Source of the DNA: a virus
DNA length: 57,952 nucleotides
Direction: 5' to 3' (one strand)
Virus record (IMG/VR): IMGVR_UViG_3300005099_000473
Span: 1-57,952 of that record
Part shown: positions 7,218-16,984 of the stretch, piece after piece
Layout of the letters: each line of letters begins with the position of its first letter
How positions within the stretch are numbered: position 1 is the first letter of the stretch
The notes under the pieces: model-generated
Database searches by the model: none
What the model saw: the letters and a program-made list of their open reading frames with translations, nothing else
Told to the model about the DNA's origin: nothing
Made by a program: the position numbers and the translations under genes

Positions 7218-9044
7218 ATGGGAGTTTTGGATTACTTTAAGAAGTCAAATAATGTTGGTTCAGACTCATTGAATAAGTTATTTTTAAGGCCAGTCGATGA
7301 GGGTTATGTTAAGACTGGAATTTTGGATGTAACAAGAATACCGTTTGTGCCGTTGGGTTTTAAGTATGTGGAGAATTTGTATTATAATAGTGATGTTTTG
7401 AGGACAGTTGTTAGAAGTTTAGTTTGGGAGACGTTTAGGAATGGAATTTATATTGAAGAAGCATTTCAGTTTAAATGTGTAAGGTGTAAGACTACTTTTG
7501 ATGAACCAGTTGAAGTCTGTCCAGTTTGTGGTTCTGCAGAGTTAAGACCGCCTAATAAGATGCAGAGGAAATTTTTAGAGCAATTATTGGAAAGAGCAAA
7601 TTTGAATGGGCAGTCATTTTTGGAAGTTTTACAGGATATTGATTTTGATTTGAACATTTTTGATAATGCGTATGTTATAGTAAGGAAAGAATATAAGTAT
7701 AATGAGGATGGTAGAATAATTGGAGCAACACCAATTGAAGTGGTTAAGGGTAGTGTTCATAATATTAGATTGGTTTTAAGTAATGATGGTAGGTTAGGTA
7801 TTAGTCCAGATGGAACGCATATGGTTTTTGTATGTCCAGAGCACAGGGAAAATGCAGAATTGATTCCAGTCGGTCAAGTTGACCCAAATAACCCACCTAA
7901 ATGTAAGAAATGTGGCAGAGAAATGATAGTTGCTCATGCAGAATATAGGAAGTCAAGTAAGAAAGTATATTTAGGTGCAGGTGAAGTATTACATGTAAAG
8001 AAATTTACGCATGGAATTGGTTATGGATATCCAATGCCTCTGACTCTGGCAATGAAGTTGTTGATTTTAATGAAAATGGACTATTATGTGTTAATGGCAT
8101 ATCATGTTCAAAGACCACCAAAGGGAATATTGATTTTAAGAGCAAATAGGGATGCAGTTGCTAAGGCTTGGCAAACTATTGAAGAAGCAAGTAGGGTTAA
8201 TCCATGGAGGATAATACCGTTAGTAATTGAAGGAACTGAAAGGTTAGGTGCTAAAAGGGTTGCAGAATGGATTGATATGTCGTTTAGAATGGATGAGACT
8301 GCAATGATGAGTTATAGAGATGAATTGAGAAGAAGTGTAGGTTCTGCTTATGGTGTCAGTCCGATATTTCAAGGTGATGTGTCAGTCGGTGCAGGTTTGG
8401 CTAATGAAGGTTTGCAGATTACAGTTACGAATAGGGCAGTTGAAAGGGAACAGTCAATATTTAATGAGAAGATTATTCCATGGATAGTTAAGCAATATGG
8501 TGTGACTGATTATGAAATTAAATTAAAGCCACATGAAGAGAAAGATATGACTGCCCAGTTACAGAGGGTGCAGATGAGAATACAAATTGCACAACAGTTA
8601 ATGCAAATGGGATATAAGGTTAAGTTAAAAGAAGGTGCTGATGGTATTGAGTTTGATGTTGAAGAAATGGATGTTAATGCCGAGTTAATGTTCATATTAA
8701 CACAGTGGTTGAAGCAAAATAATATTGAAATGAAGCCAGAGGAAGTTGTTCAGTTAGTGCAATTGGCTCAACAAGCTGGTGGTGTTCAGGCATTAATGCA
8801 AATGATACAGTCTCAGCAAGGAATGGTTGGTGGAATGCCAGTCCCAGCTGGTCAAGAAACTGGTAATGAATTAAGTCAAATGTTACAGGAAGTTTTTAGT
8901 GAAGGACAAGAAAGTCCATTACCAGAAGAAAAAAGAGAAAGTGTTGAAGAGAAAGAGCAAAGATTTGAAGGCGAACCTGCACATAGTAAGCCAAGGAAAA
9001 ACGAACAAAGGTTTGAAGGAGAACCAACTGGGGTGCGACGTTAG
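7218..9044 (+). CDS. Portal protein with two zinc ribbons
   Basis: The product is 608 aa. It has the general layout of HK97-type portal proteins: a mixed N-terminal region, a central GYGYPMPLTLAMKLL-type stem segment with PPKGILIL, and a helical C-terminal crown. The C-terminus is Gln-rich and ends in charged repeats (EQRFEGEP twice). Two Cys clusters are inserted: CVRCKTTF..CPVCG near 86-105 and CPEH..CKKCG near 205-232, probably zinc ribbons. It heads the head module. ATG 7218 follows GGGGGTGAAG; GTG 7203 lies inside that site. Confidence 0.8.
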   Translation: MGVLDYFKKSNNVGSDSLNKLFLRPVDEGYVKTGILDVTRIPFVPLGFKYVENLYYNSDVLRTVVRSLVWETFRNGIYIEEAFQFKCVRCKTTFDEPVEVCPVCGSAELRPPNKMQRKFLEQLLERANLNGQSFLEVLQDIDFDLNIFDNAYVIVRKEYKYNEDGRIIGATPIEVVKGSVHNIRLVLSNDGRLGISPDGTHMVFVCPEHRENAELIPVGQVDPNNPPKCKKCGREMIVAHAEYRKSSKKVYLGAGEVLHVKKFTHGIGYGYPMPLTLAMKLLILMKMDYYVLMAYHVQRPPKGILILRANRDAVAKAWQTIEEASRVNPWRIIPLVIEGTERLGAKRVAEWIDMSFRMDETAMMSYRDELRRSVGSAYGVSPIFQGDVSVGAGLANEGLQITVTNRAVEREQSIFNEKIIPWIVKQYGVTDYEIKLKPHEEKDMTAQLQRVQMRIQIAQQLMQMGYKVKLKEGADGIEFDVEEMDVNAELMFILTQWLKQNNIEMKPEEVVQLVQLAQQAGGVQALMQMIQSQQGMVGGMPVPAGQETGNELSQMLQEVFSEGQESPLPEEKRESVEEKEQRFEGEPAHSKPRKNEQRFEGEPTGVRR

Positions 9045-9057
9045 GGGGTGGTAAGAT

Positions 9058-10314
9058 TTGCTTGACTTTAAGAAAATTGAAGGTGAAGATGTAGTATTGG
9101 TAGTTGATACGAATTTGGGTTTGGAACATGCAAGACGTTTAGGTGCCGACGGTTATATGACTTATTATGCAGTAGTTCATGCAGACCCGTATCCAAGGTT
9201 AGAGGATGAAGTATGTGGTTTGGGATTTAATGAAGTTAAGAAGGTATGGGACTGGGGTGAAGGTTTAGAACAAGGGGCAAATATTATTGTATTTACTGAT
9301 AGTGGGTTTGGTGGTTTGGCAAATTGGCTTAGAAAAGAAGGATATTATGTATTTGGTGCTGATGCAATTTCAGAGAGATTAGAACTGGACAGGGTTTATG
9401 TTAGAAGAGTTTTGAAGAAGTTAGGTGTTGATGTGCCACCTGCAGATGTAGTTCAGGGAATTAATGCTGTGGTTGATGTTATTGCGAATAGTGGTGGTAA
9501 AAAGAGGTATGTTAAAGTCAGTAGATTTAGAGGTGGCGTTGAAACTTTTGGAACTTCAGACCCACATGAAGCCGAAATATTGTTAAAGCAAGGTGGTTTC
9601 AGTATAGTTGGTAATGATGCATGGTTTGTAGTTGAACAGAGTTTAGAAGGAATGGTTGAGATTGGAATTGATACATGGTTTAATGGAACAGAATTTCAAC
9701 CGATAGTGGCTGAAACTATTGAGATGAAAGGGGCAGGTAATGTTACAAAGTTTGTGAGGTATGAAAGTAGTGTATGGTATAATGTTTTAGAAAAGTTAAG
9801 ACCGTATTTGGCAAGGAATGGTTATAGGGGAATGTTCTGTTTAGAAGGATTTTATGACGGTAGTAAGATTTATGTAACTGATGTGACTCCGAGGTGGCCA
9901 TATATCTGTAGTTATGCATATCCTAAGATAATTAGGAATTTTAATGAATTGATAATTGGAACAGCTAAAGGCGAATTAGTTGAACCGCAAGTAATGCTTG
10001 AATATAGTGCCCAAATTGGCGTTTATACTGATGATATAGCAAAATGGAGGATAATTAGATATGGCAGAAATGATAATGAGTGGATAGCATACAGAAGAGT
10101 AATTAAGAAAGATGGTAATGTTTGGTTTGTGCCTGGGGATTATGTAGTTGCAGTTGGTATTAGTGAAAGTAATAGTTTGTTAAGGGCAATAAAATTAGCG
10201 ACAATAAGGGCTGAGGCAGTTTCAGCACCGAGTATTTATAGTCAGGGTAGAGAATTGTTAGCGTATATTGAAGAAACAAGAGAAAAGTTAGAACAGTTAG
10301 GTTATGTGTTCTAA
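9058..10314 (+). CDS. ATP-grasp protein related to PurD (phosphoribosylamine-glycine ligase)
   Basis: The product is 418 aa, starting at TTG 9058 after GGGGGTGG. The N-terminal third is Rossmann-like. The middle contains an ATP-grasp core with YVKVSRFRGGVETF (nucleotide-binding Lys region), an acidic strand WFVVEQSLEG, and YRGMFCLEGFYDG followed by VTDVTPRWP, which mirrors the PurD Y.G......G..vlE.N.RfGDPE region. ATP-grasp enzymes join an acid to an amine through an acyl phosphate. It sits between portal and MuF genes, an unusual place for purine synthesis, so it may act on a virion protein or a nucleotide. Substrate unknown. Confidence 0.7.
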   Translation: MLDFKKIEGEDVVLVVDTNLGLEHARRLGADGYMTYYAVVHADPYPRLEDEVCGLGFNEVKKVWDWGEGLEQGANIIVFTDSGFGGLANWLRKEGYYVFGADAISERLELDRVYVRRVLKKLGVDVPPADVVQGINAVVDVIANSGGKKRYVKVSRFRGGVETFGTSDPHEAEILLKQGGFSIVGNDAWFVVEQSLEGMVEIGIDTWFNGTEFQPIVAETIEMKGAGNVTKFVRYESSVWYNVLEKLRPYLARNGYRGMFCLEGFYDGSKIYVTDVTPRWPYICSYAYPKIIRNFNELIIGTAKGELVEPQVMLEYSAQIGVYTDDIAKWRIIRYGRNDNEWIAYRRVIKKDGNVWFVPGDYVVAVGISESNSLLRAIKLATIRAEAVSAPSIYSQGRELLAYIEETREKLEQLGYVF

Positions 10315-10327
10315 TGGAGGTGAGGTA

Positions 10328-11887
10328 ATGGAGTTCAGAAAGCAAGATGTCCCACCAGAGAGAAGGTTGTATATTTCAATTTATGATGTTCCAAAGTATC
10401 AGCAGCTTGGTGTTAGGGTGTATGTTGGGAGAAAAGGAGGGTTATATATTGATAAAATAGAGGCAAAGAAAAAAGGAGTAGATGTAGAGGCTGAGGAGAG
10501 AAAGAAGAAAGAACAATTTTCTGGTGTTGTTCAAGATTTGAGGACAGCGATTGAAGAAGTAGGTGTTGTTGGACAGATGAAGGAAGAATTGAAAGATTTA
10601 ATGTCGAATAATGATGAAGTTGCAGTTGAAGCATATTATAGGATTAGAGGAATAATGCGTAGAATGGAGAAAGAAGGTATAATAAAGAAAGATGTGAAAT
10701 ACCAATTGATTGAAAAGCTAAGAGAATATTTTCTTAGTAAGTTTGGTTATAGACCGTCAGAAGAGAAATTGAAAGAGTATGAGAGTATGCAAGAAGAGAA
10801 GGAAAAGAAAGAGGATAGTAAGTTGAAAGTTCAAGAAGATTTAGTTAGTGGATTGACTGAGTTGTTTAGAATTGCATCAAGTAAAGCCAAAGAGAAAGGA
10901 TATGAGTTTGATGGAGAGTACGTTTTGTATAAGGGTAAGAAAATTGCAAAGATTGAAGGAACAAAAATTGTTAATTTAAAGACAGGAGAGTATTTTGAGT
11001 TGCCAATTGAGTTTTTGAAATGGGTTGTTGAAAAAGAAAGGAAAGATGGTACAGGTTTTAATAAGTTTATAGATAATATTGATGCATATATTGTTAGGTG
11101 GCAAAGTTTAGGAATGCGTAAGATGAATGAAGAGTTGTTAAAGAATTATGAAGAACGTTTAAATGGAATTATTAAATTTGCTAATGAGTTTGAACCGGAG
11201 TATAGGGTTGTTGGTGAAGATTATGGGAAGTATTCGAAAAAAATGGGGTTGAAAGTTTGTACAAATAGTGAATTATTTGAAAAATATTTTACAGATTATT
11301 TGCCGTTAAGTAATGCGTGGTATAATGGAGATTTTGGATTGTTTGCGCCTTTGATTCCAGCTATCAAAGATATTTTGGACGGGAAAGAAGATATGAAAAA
11401 TATATTTGTACCACAACTGAATTTATTGATATCTGCATCAAGGATAGTTGCGGAAAGGTTTGGTTCAGAGTATGTGTATAGAGGAGAGACGAATATTGAA
11501 AGAGCACAAAGAATAATCAGAGAGTTGTTTGAGAGAGGCGAAAGTGAGTATGGTGATAGAATAGTTTCGTTTACAGAGAATGAGAATTTAGCACGCTGGT
11601 ATGCAGTAGTTCATGAACAAATGACGCCGCGTAGTGAAGTTACAGTTTCTAATGTTCTTGTTCGAGTGTCTAAATCAAAGTATTTAGACAGTGTAGTGTT
11701 TGATTATAGGGTAACACAAGACCCTTTGCATCCAGAGCAAGAGATTACATTAAGAATGAAAGGTATAAGATTGACAGTTGATGATGTTCTTGTATATTTA
11801 GAGAAGGAACGTAAATGGGTAACAGTTAAAGAATGTATAGAGAAAGGATACAAGTTTGAAGATATAGTCGGTCAAATGAAAAGGTGA
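10328..11887 (+). CDS. Head-associated modular protein with ADP-ribosyltransferase-like C-terminus
   Basis: The product is 519 aa. Residues ~7-42 form module A (DVPPERRLYI...GVRVYVGRKGGLYID). Residues ~66-150 form helical module B (ELKDLMSNND...AYYRIRGIMRRM...LREYFLSKFGYRP). Both recur in the next gene and at 16985. The C-terminal third has R-S-E ADP-ribosyltransferase features: Arg in YVYRGET (about 384), SFTEN (about 413) and EQEITLR (about 470). Start ATG 10328 follows GGAGGTGAGG. It is probably packaged in the head and released into the host; that is inference. No secretion signal. Confidence 0.65.
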   Translation: MEFRKQDVPPERRLYISIYDVPKYQQLGVRVYVGRKGGLYIDKIEAKKKGVDVEAEERKKKEQFSGVVQDLRTAIEEVGVVGQMKEELKDLMSNNDEVAVEAYYRIRGIMRRMEKEGIIKKDVKYQLIEKLREYFLSKFGYRPSEEKLKEYESMQEEKEKKEDSKLKVQEDLVSGLTELFRIASSKAKEKGYEFDGEYVLYKGKKIAKIEGTKIVNLKTGEYFELPIEFLKWVVEKERKDGTGFNKFIDNIDAYIVRWQSLGMRKMNEELLKNYEERLNGIIKFANEFEPEYRVVGEDYGKYSKKMGLKVCTNSELFEKYFTDYLPLSNAWYNGDFGLFAPLIPAIKDILDGKEDMKNIFVPQLNLLISASRIVAERFGSEYVYRGETNIERAQRIIRELFERGESEYGDRIVSFTENENLARWYAVVHEQMTPRSEVTVSNVLVRVSKSKYLDSVVFDYRVTQDPLHPEQEITLRMKGIRLTVDDVLVYLEKERKWVTVKECIEKGYKFEDIVGQMKR

Positions 11888-11892
11888 TGAGT

Positions 11893-14800
11893 ATGGTTGT
11901 TAGAATTGATATGGGAATAGATGAGCCAAATATAAAAAGATTGAATAAAAATGAACTTGTTCAGATGATTGAACAAATGGATGAAAATATAGCAAGTAAA
12001 GTTTTTGATTATAGTATTGAAAAATCATTAGTTAATGAGTTTGAGAATATTACAACTGTTGTTGATGATTATGATTTACAGTTGTTGGAGTTAGGCTTTC
12101 AGAAGATACAGAGAAGATTTGCTCGTTGGGCAAGAAAGTATCCAAAGTCAATGGTGTATCAAGCACTTATTGAAGGTGAAATGTGGAAGAATTATAAGGG
12201 TTTGTCTAAGAAGGATTGTGAAAAGATAAATGACATTTTGGTTAAGAGCATATTAGAAGGAAAATATACAAAGCCTGAATTGGTTGCTAAAAGAATTGAA
12301 AAAGAAGTTAGACTGCCATACAATAGGGCATTATTGATTGCTAAAACTGAACTGGCAAATATGGCAAATAAAGCAAGGGAATTGGCATATAAGTCAATGA
12401 CAAAAGTTCAGAAGTTTGTGTGGATTACAGAAAGAGATAGTAAAGTTTGTGAAAAGTGTAAAGAAGTAGCAAGGAGAAGTCAAAATGGTGTTAGTTTAGA
12501 AGAATTAAAGAGAATTATTAAGGAGGTTGCCCCAGATACTGCAAGAGAATTGTTAGTGCATCCAGGTTGTAGGTGTAGTGTATATAGATATTATCCAGAT
12601 AAGAGATATGTTAGATGGTGGGAAAAGGCAGATGTACCACCAGAAAGAAGAATATATATTAAGCCTGAAGAAGTGTCAGCATATCAGCAGGAAGGAATTA
12701 GAGTATATAGAGGTGTAAAAGGAGGATATTATATTGATAAAGAAGAGTTAAGGCAGAAAAAAGGAACTGAAGCAGAAAGGCAAATAGAAAGGAGAAGTGA
12801 ATTGGTTCAGCGTGCAGTTACGAATTTGGTTAGAAGGGTAGAGCGTTTAGGTTTAAGAGATAAGTTAGAAAGTGAGTTGAAAAATGTTTTTGAAGGTAAT
12901 GAAGAGGAAGCATTTGAATCATATTTTAAAGTAAGAGGAATATTTAGAAAGTTAAAGAAGAGTGGTGCGGTAGATAGAAGGGAATATAATGGTCTGACGA
13001 CTGGTTTAAGGGAAATATACAGAAGAAGGTTTGGATATTTGCCAGGTGTTAAAGCAATGAATGAAGTGATTAGTCAAGAAAAGGAGGAAGTTGAACGAAA
13101 GCCAAGGGAAATTAATATTAAAGAGTTTGTTCGTAATGTAAAAGAGATGTCGTATATGGATTGGATTGCTGAATATAAAGAGATGAGTAGTTTAATTAGG
13201 AAGGTTGGTGGGAATGACGCAAAAATTTTGTCTAATGTGCTTGATGTTGTAGATAAGTCTTTTGGTGGTAAATTGTATTTTAATGAAGGAGATGCATGGG
13301 TAGTATTGTCAGGTTTGTATATCTTTAAAAAATATGCAGAAAGTTTGAAAGATAGGAAACTTAAAAAAGAATTTGAGAAGAGATTAAATGCGATGTTAAG
13401 ATTAATGGGTTTGGATTTAAGTCAGTTAGATTATATGGCAGATAAGGTGTTAGTATTAGATGAAAAGAAAGTTTTAGATATAATTAATGAGATTAAGGTT
13501 GATAATGTTATAGCAAGGTTTGGTAATGAGTCAGTTTATCAGTTAAATAAATTTGTAAATGTAATAAAGTCTATAATGGGGAAGTATGGTTTGCCAATTA
13601 GTGGGAAAGTGTATTATCCTTATACGAATTTAAGAATAATGATAATGAGGAATATTAATTTTGCAGGGTTGGAGGATGAGGTTTTAGATGATTTGGTTGA
13701 AGGTAGTTTGGAAATATTGGATGATAATGATTTTGAGGAATATATTGGTGAATATCAGAATGTTTTGACAAGGATAGATAGAGTTTTTGGTTTAAGAATT
13801 ATGGATGATGTTCGGTCAGCATTTAGGGATATTGGAAAAATAAGACCATACCTGAAGCTTTTCAATAGAAATAATGCAAAAGATATTAATATTGATGACT
13901 TTGGTATAAATGCTAAACAGTTTGTTAAGTTAAGTAATATAATTAAAGCTTATGGAGATAAAGAGGATGTTTTGGGAAATAAAATAATGACGTTTCAGAA
14001 CTATGCAGAACGTTATGGAGAGGATAGATATATAGATGAGATTGTGGAGCGAAAACTTGGTGTGGCAGTTGGTATGGTATTTAGAATGGCTAAGTTTTTT
14101 GAGCATGTCGGTTTTGATAGAAAAACTGCAATGGCTTTAGCAAAAGGTTGGGAAGTTATGCGTTCATGGACATTATCAGATTTTAAGAAATATACTGGGC
14201 ATATTGAGGAGTATGTTCATAGAATAAGGGGCAATAGTAGACCAAAACGTGCCAAGCAGAGTATTGAGAAAGAATCGTTTAAGAAATTGTTTGAAGCTAC
14301 AGCGCCTGAAGAAGTTAGTTTGTATAGGAAGTTTACTGAAGATTTTGTTAGTGGATATTATGGTGATGAAGTTAAGGTGTATAGAGGAGTTTCAGATTTT
14401 GAATTTATACAGATAGTTAGGGCTATGTTTAAGCAGAAGACAAGGAATGTAAAGTTGAAAGCGACTCTGGTTTCGACATCATTGGCTGTTGATATAGCTG
14501 AGGAATTTGCATCTTGTAATACAATAATTAGAGCTAAAATCAGGCCAGAACAAGTTTGGGGTGGTTGGTGGAATGCCAGTCCAGCGTATGAACATGAAGA
14601 AGAATTTATTGTAGAATTTCCAGAGGAAGGCATGGATGTTGAGTTAGTAAGGACACTTGAAGATTTTGAAGAGGCATATGATTTGTATGCTTATGTATTT
14701 GAGGAGGGTGCTCTTATTTATAATAGTTCAGAATGGGAACATTATGTGTATGCAACTGCAGATGGGTTTAATCTTATTGGTGAGAAGGTTTTAAAGTCTT

Positions 14801-15054
14801 TGGAAATGGTTAAGAATAAAGAAATTTTTAAGCCAATAGTGAAAGATATAGTTGATGTTTGGTCAGATATTTATGACAAAATGGTTGAGAGTTTAAGGAA
14901 TTTAGAAGGAGTTTCTGAAGATAGTAAAGATAGATTTTTCACAAGGTTTGAAGCAATTTTGATAGATTTAAATGGGGAGTTTGGTGATATTGAAGGTGTT
15001 AAAGAGTTTTATGAGAAAGTCAAGAAAGATAAAAAAGAATTTTTAGGAGGATGA
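11893..15054 (+). CDS. MuF-like minor head protein fused to ADP-ribosyltransferase domain
   Basis: The product is 1053 aa. Residues ~85-230 carry the MuF (Mu gpF) pattern: ITERDSKVCEKCKE ... LLVHPGCRCSVYRYYP. Module A follows (DVPPERRIYIKPEE...GIRVYRGVKGGYYID, ~245-285), then helical module B (~300-385), a long helical middle, and a C-terminal ADP-ribosyltransferase-like domain with Arg in VKVYRGVS (~829), TLVSTSLA (~861) and EHEEEFIVEF (~900, the E-x-E region). MuF proteins sit inside the capsid next to the portal, and MuF fusions to toxin domains are known. The start uses ATG 11893 after AAGGTGATG, overlapping no other start. Confidence 0.75.
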   Translation: MVVRIDMGIDEPNIKRLNKNELVQMIEQMDENIASKVFDYSIEKSLVNEFENITTVVDDYDLQLLELGFQKIQRRFARWARKYPKSMVYQALIEGEMWKNYKGLSKKDCEKINDILVKSILEGKYTKPELVAKRIEKEVRLPYNRALLIAKTELANMANKARELAYKSMTKVQKFVWITERDSKVCEKCKEVARRSQNGVSLEELKRIIKEVAPDTARELLVHPGCRCSVYRYYPDKRYVRWWEKADVPPERRIYIKPEEVSAYQQEGIRVYRGVKGGYYIDKEELRQKKGTEAERQIERRSELVQRAVTNLVRRVERLGLRDKLESELKNVFEGNEEEAFESYFKVRGIFRKLKKSGAVDRREYNGLTTGLREIYRRRFGYLPGVKAMNEVISQEKEEVERKPREINIKEFVRNVKEMSYMDWIAEYKEMSSLIRKVGGNDAKILSNVLDVVDKSFGGKLYFNEGDAWVVLSGLYIFKKYAESLKDRKLKKEFEKRLNAMLRLMGLDLSQLDYMADKVLVLDEKKVLDIINEIKVDNVIARFGNESVYQLNKFVNVIKSIMGKYGLPISGKVYYPYTNLRIMIMRNINFAGLEDEVLDDLVEGSLEILDDNDFEEYIGEYQNVLTRIDRVFGLRIMDDVRSAFRDIGKIRPYLKLFNRNNAKDINIDDFGINAKQFVKLSNIIKAYGDKEDVLGNKIMTFQNYAERYGEDRYIDEIVERKLGVAVGMVFRMAKFFEHVGFDRKTAMALAKGWEVMRSWTLSDFKKYTGHIEEYVHRIRGNSRPKRAKQSIEKESFKKLFEATAPEEVSLYRKFTEDFVSGYYGDEVKVYRGVSDFEFIQIVRAMFKQKTRNVKLKATLVSTSLAVDIAEEFASCNTIIRAKIRPEQVWGGWWNASPAYEHEEEFIVEFPEEGMDVELVRTLEDFEEAYDLYAYVFEEGALIYNSSEWEHYVYATADGFNLIGEKVLKSLEMVKNKEIFKPIVKDIVDVWSDIYDKMVESLRNLEGVSEDSKDRFFTRFEAILIDLNGEFGDIEGVKEFYEKVKKDKKEFLGG

Positions 15055-15058
15055 TAAA

Positions 15059-15334
15059 ATGGAGATAGTTCCGTATGAGTATTATGTTGATGGCAGTTTA
15101 GATTGGTTAAGGGTAGTTAGAAGAATAAGGGAAGCTATTGATGGTAGTAGTATTCCAAGGTCAAGAAGGTTATATGTAAAGAGTAAAATGGTAATTGCAG
15201 TATTGCCGTTAGATGTAAGGTTGTATAAAGATGAGAATGGTAAATTGTTTGTGGATGAGAAAGATATAAGTAATTGGGATGGTTTTGATGAATATGAAAG
15301 AATGTTTGATAAAGTATCGAAAAATATAAAATAA
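15059..15334 (+). CDS. Small protein with a module-A-like segment
   Basis: The product is 91 aa. The segment IPRSRRLYVK...DVRLYKDENGKLFVDE matches module A of the flanking large proteins (P..RR-Y-K...V-Y...G..-Y/F-D), without the helical module B or an enzymatic domain. It starts 4 bases after the MuF gene with TTAGGAGG. It may be a stand-alone head protein or a remnant of a larger modular gene. Confidence 0.65.
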   Translation: MEIVPYEYYVDGSLDWLRVVRRIREAIDGSSIPRSRRLYVKSKMVIAVLPLDVRLYKDENGKLFVDEKDISNWDGFDEYERMFDKVSKNIK

Positions 15335-15339
15335 ATGGG

Positions 15340-15357
15340 ACAATAAAATTTAAATAA
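15340..15357 (+). promoter_or_regulatory. Possible archaeal promoter before protease gene
   Basis: The short gap after the preceding stop holds CAATAAAATTTAAATAAT, an A-rich stretch with a TATA-like core, just before the GGGGGTGAAG binding site. Weak evidence, by composition only. Confidence 0.3.
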
Positions 15358-15372
15358 TGGGGGTGAAGTAAA

Positions 15373-16956
15373 ATGGAACTTGTTGAAATTAATAAGCAGT
15401 TAGATAAAGAATTTAAGCTCAGTGTGGTTAATGAGGATGAGCGATTGATTGCAGGATGGGCAAGTGTTGAAGTTATTGATAAACAGGGTCAGTATGTTGA
15501 TGTTGATACTTTGGCTAAGGCAATGTTAAAGTTTATGGATAGAGGTGGTTTTGTAAATTACGGTCATGAAAATAAACCAATTGGTAAAGTATTGCAATGG
15601 GAAATTAGAAAGCATCCGAATACGGGGCAGTTAGGAGTTTGGATTATTGCAAAGATAAATAAGGGATATAAGTTAGATGATATTGTTTGGAATTTGATTA
15701 AGTCAGGAAAGTTAAAGGGGTTCAGTATTGCAGGGCTTGGTAATTTAGAAAAAAGAATTATGAAGTCAGATGATGGTCAAGAAAGAGAAGTTGAGGTTTT
15801 GAAAGATGTTGAATTGACTGAGATTAGTATTGTTGATGAACCAGCCAACCCGTATGCACTTATTGAAGAAGTAAGTGTTTTTGCTAAGGGTTCAGTTAAA
15901 GAGATTATGAAAACTGATTATGTTCAGGGTTTGGTTGATGTTTTGTGGGAAAGAATTGATGACATTTTAAGAAAGTATAATATTAGTAAGTCACAAGTTA
16001 TTGCGGATGAAATAGCAGATGAAGTTGAAAAGCATTTTGAAGAGTATGTTAGTTATGTTCAGAAATTCTTTAAGAAAGAAGATGATTTAGAGCATGTTAG
16101 GGATAAGGGTAGGTTGATTGCAACGTTTGATAATAAGGCTGAGGCAGAGAGTTATGCTAAAGAGAAAGGATATGAAGTATTTGAGACAAAGTCTGGTAGA
16201 TGGGCAGTTGTTGAAGTTCAGAAGGCCGAAGGTGCGATTACTACAGAGACTGAGGGTATGATGAATCCGACGTATGGTGATAAAGTTGAAAAACCAAAAG
16301 AAAAGAAAAAAGAAGATGAAGAAGAGGATGTTGAGAAGAAGTATGTAATAAGGGATTTAGAAGGTTTAGAAAGGTTAGAAGTAATGAAATCTGAAGACGG
16401 TTATATTGTTAAAGACTTAAAGACAGGTGAAGAAGTTAAAGTATTTGAAAAGGTATTGACCGAGTTTAAGAAACCAGAAGATTTAAGACCGCCTAAGGAA
16501 TGGTGGGAGAGATGTGTTGAAGAAACAGGCAGGCCAGGGCTTTGTGGTTGGGTGTATTATCATCATTTGAAACCAGAGAAGCCAGCAGGAAAGAAGGATA
16601 AGCCACATACCAGAACGGCAAGACAAAGAAAGAAGAAATGGTTAAAGGAGAAAAAGTCAGGTGAAGTTAAACTCAAAATTGAAGAGTTAAGAAAAACAGT
16701 TAAAGAATTAAAGAAGGCGTTAAATATTGAAGGTACAGTTGAAATAAGAAAGCCATTTGCAGGATTTAAGGATTGGGATGATTGTATAAAGAAAATGAAG
16801 GAACAAGGGTATAGTGAAGAAAGTGCAAAGAGAATTTGTGGTAAGTTAAAAGCAGAGTATGAAAAGGCGCTAATAAGAAAGAGAATGACAAAAACAAAGA
16901 GAATACTAAAGGGAATTGAAATAAAGAAGAAAATAAAAAGACTTTTGAAGAATTAA
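15373..16956 (+). CDS. Prohead serine protease (XkdF-like) with extended C-terminus
   Basis: The product is 527 aa. Residues ~1-170 match XkdF-like prohead proteases: AGWASVEVIDKQGQ, VNYGHENKPIG with the likely catalytic His, GKLKGFSIAGLG with the likely catalytic Ser, and LTEISIVDEPANP. It would cleave capsid and scaffold during maturation. The long C-terminus is charged and contains two small Trp/Cys segments, EWWERCVEETGRPGLCGWVYY and DWDDCIKKMKEQGYSE followed by AKRICGKL, of types found at the ends of phage structural genes. ATG 15373 follows GGGGGTGAAG. Neighbouring scaffold and capsid genes support the role. Confidence 0.8.
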   Translation: MELVEINKQLDKEFKLSVVNEDERLIAGWASVEVIDKQGQYVDVDTLAKAMLKFMDRGGFVNYGHENKPIGKVLQWEIRKHPNTGQLGVWIIAKINKGYKLDDIVWNLIKSGKLKGFSIAGLGNLEKRIMKSDDGQEREVEVLKDVELTEISIVDEPANPYALIEEVSVFAKGSVKEIMKTDYVQGLVDVLWERIDDILRKYNISKSQVIADEIADEVEKHFEEYVSYVQKFFKKEDDLEHVRDKGRLIATFDNKAEAESYAKEKGYEVFETKSGRWAVVEVQKAEGAITTETEGMMNPTYGDKVEKPKEKKKEDEEEDVEKKYVIRDLEGLERLEVMKSEDGYIVKDLKTGEEVKVFEKVLTEFKKPEDLRPPKEWWERCVEETGRPGLCGWVYYHHLKPEKPAGKKDKPHTRTARQRKKKWLKEKKSGEVKLKIEELRKTVKELKKALNIEGTVEIRKPFAGFKDWDDCIKKMKEQGYSEESAKRICGKLKAEYEKALIRKRMTKTKRILKGIEIKKKIKRLLKN

Positions 16957-16984
16957 TCTAAATTAACTATAGAGGTGATGAAAA

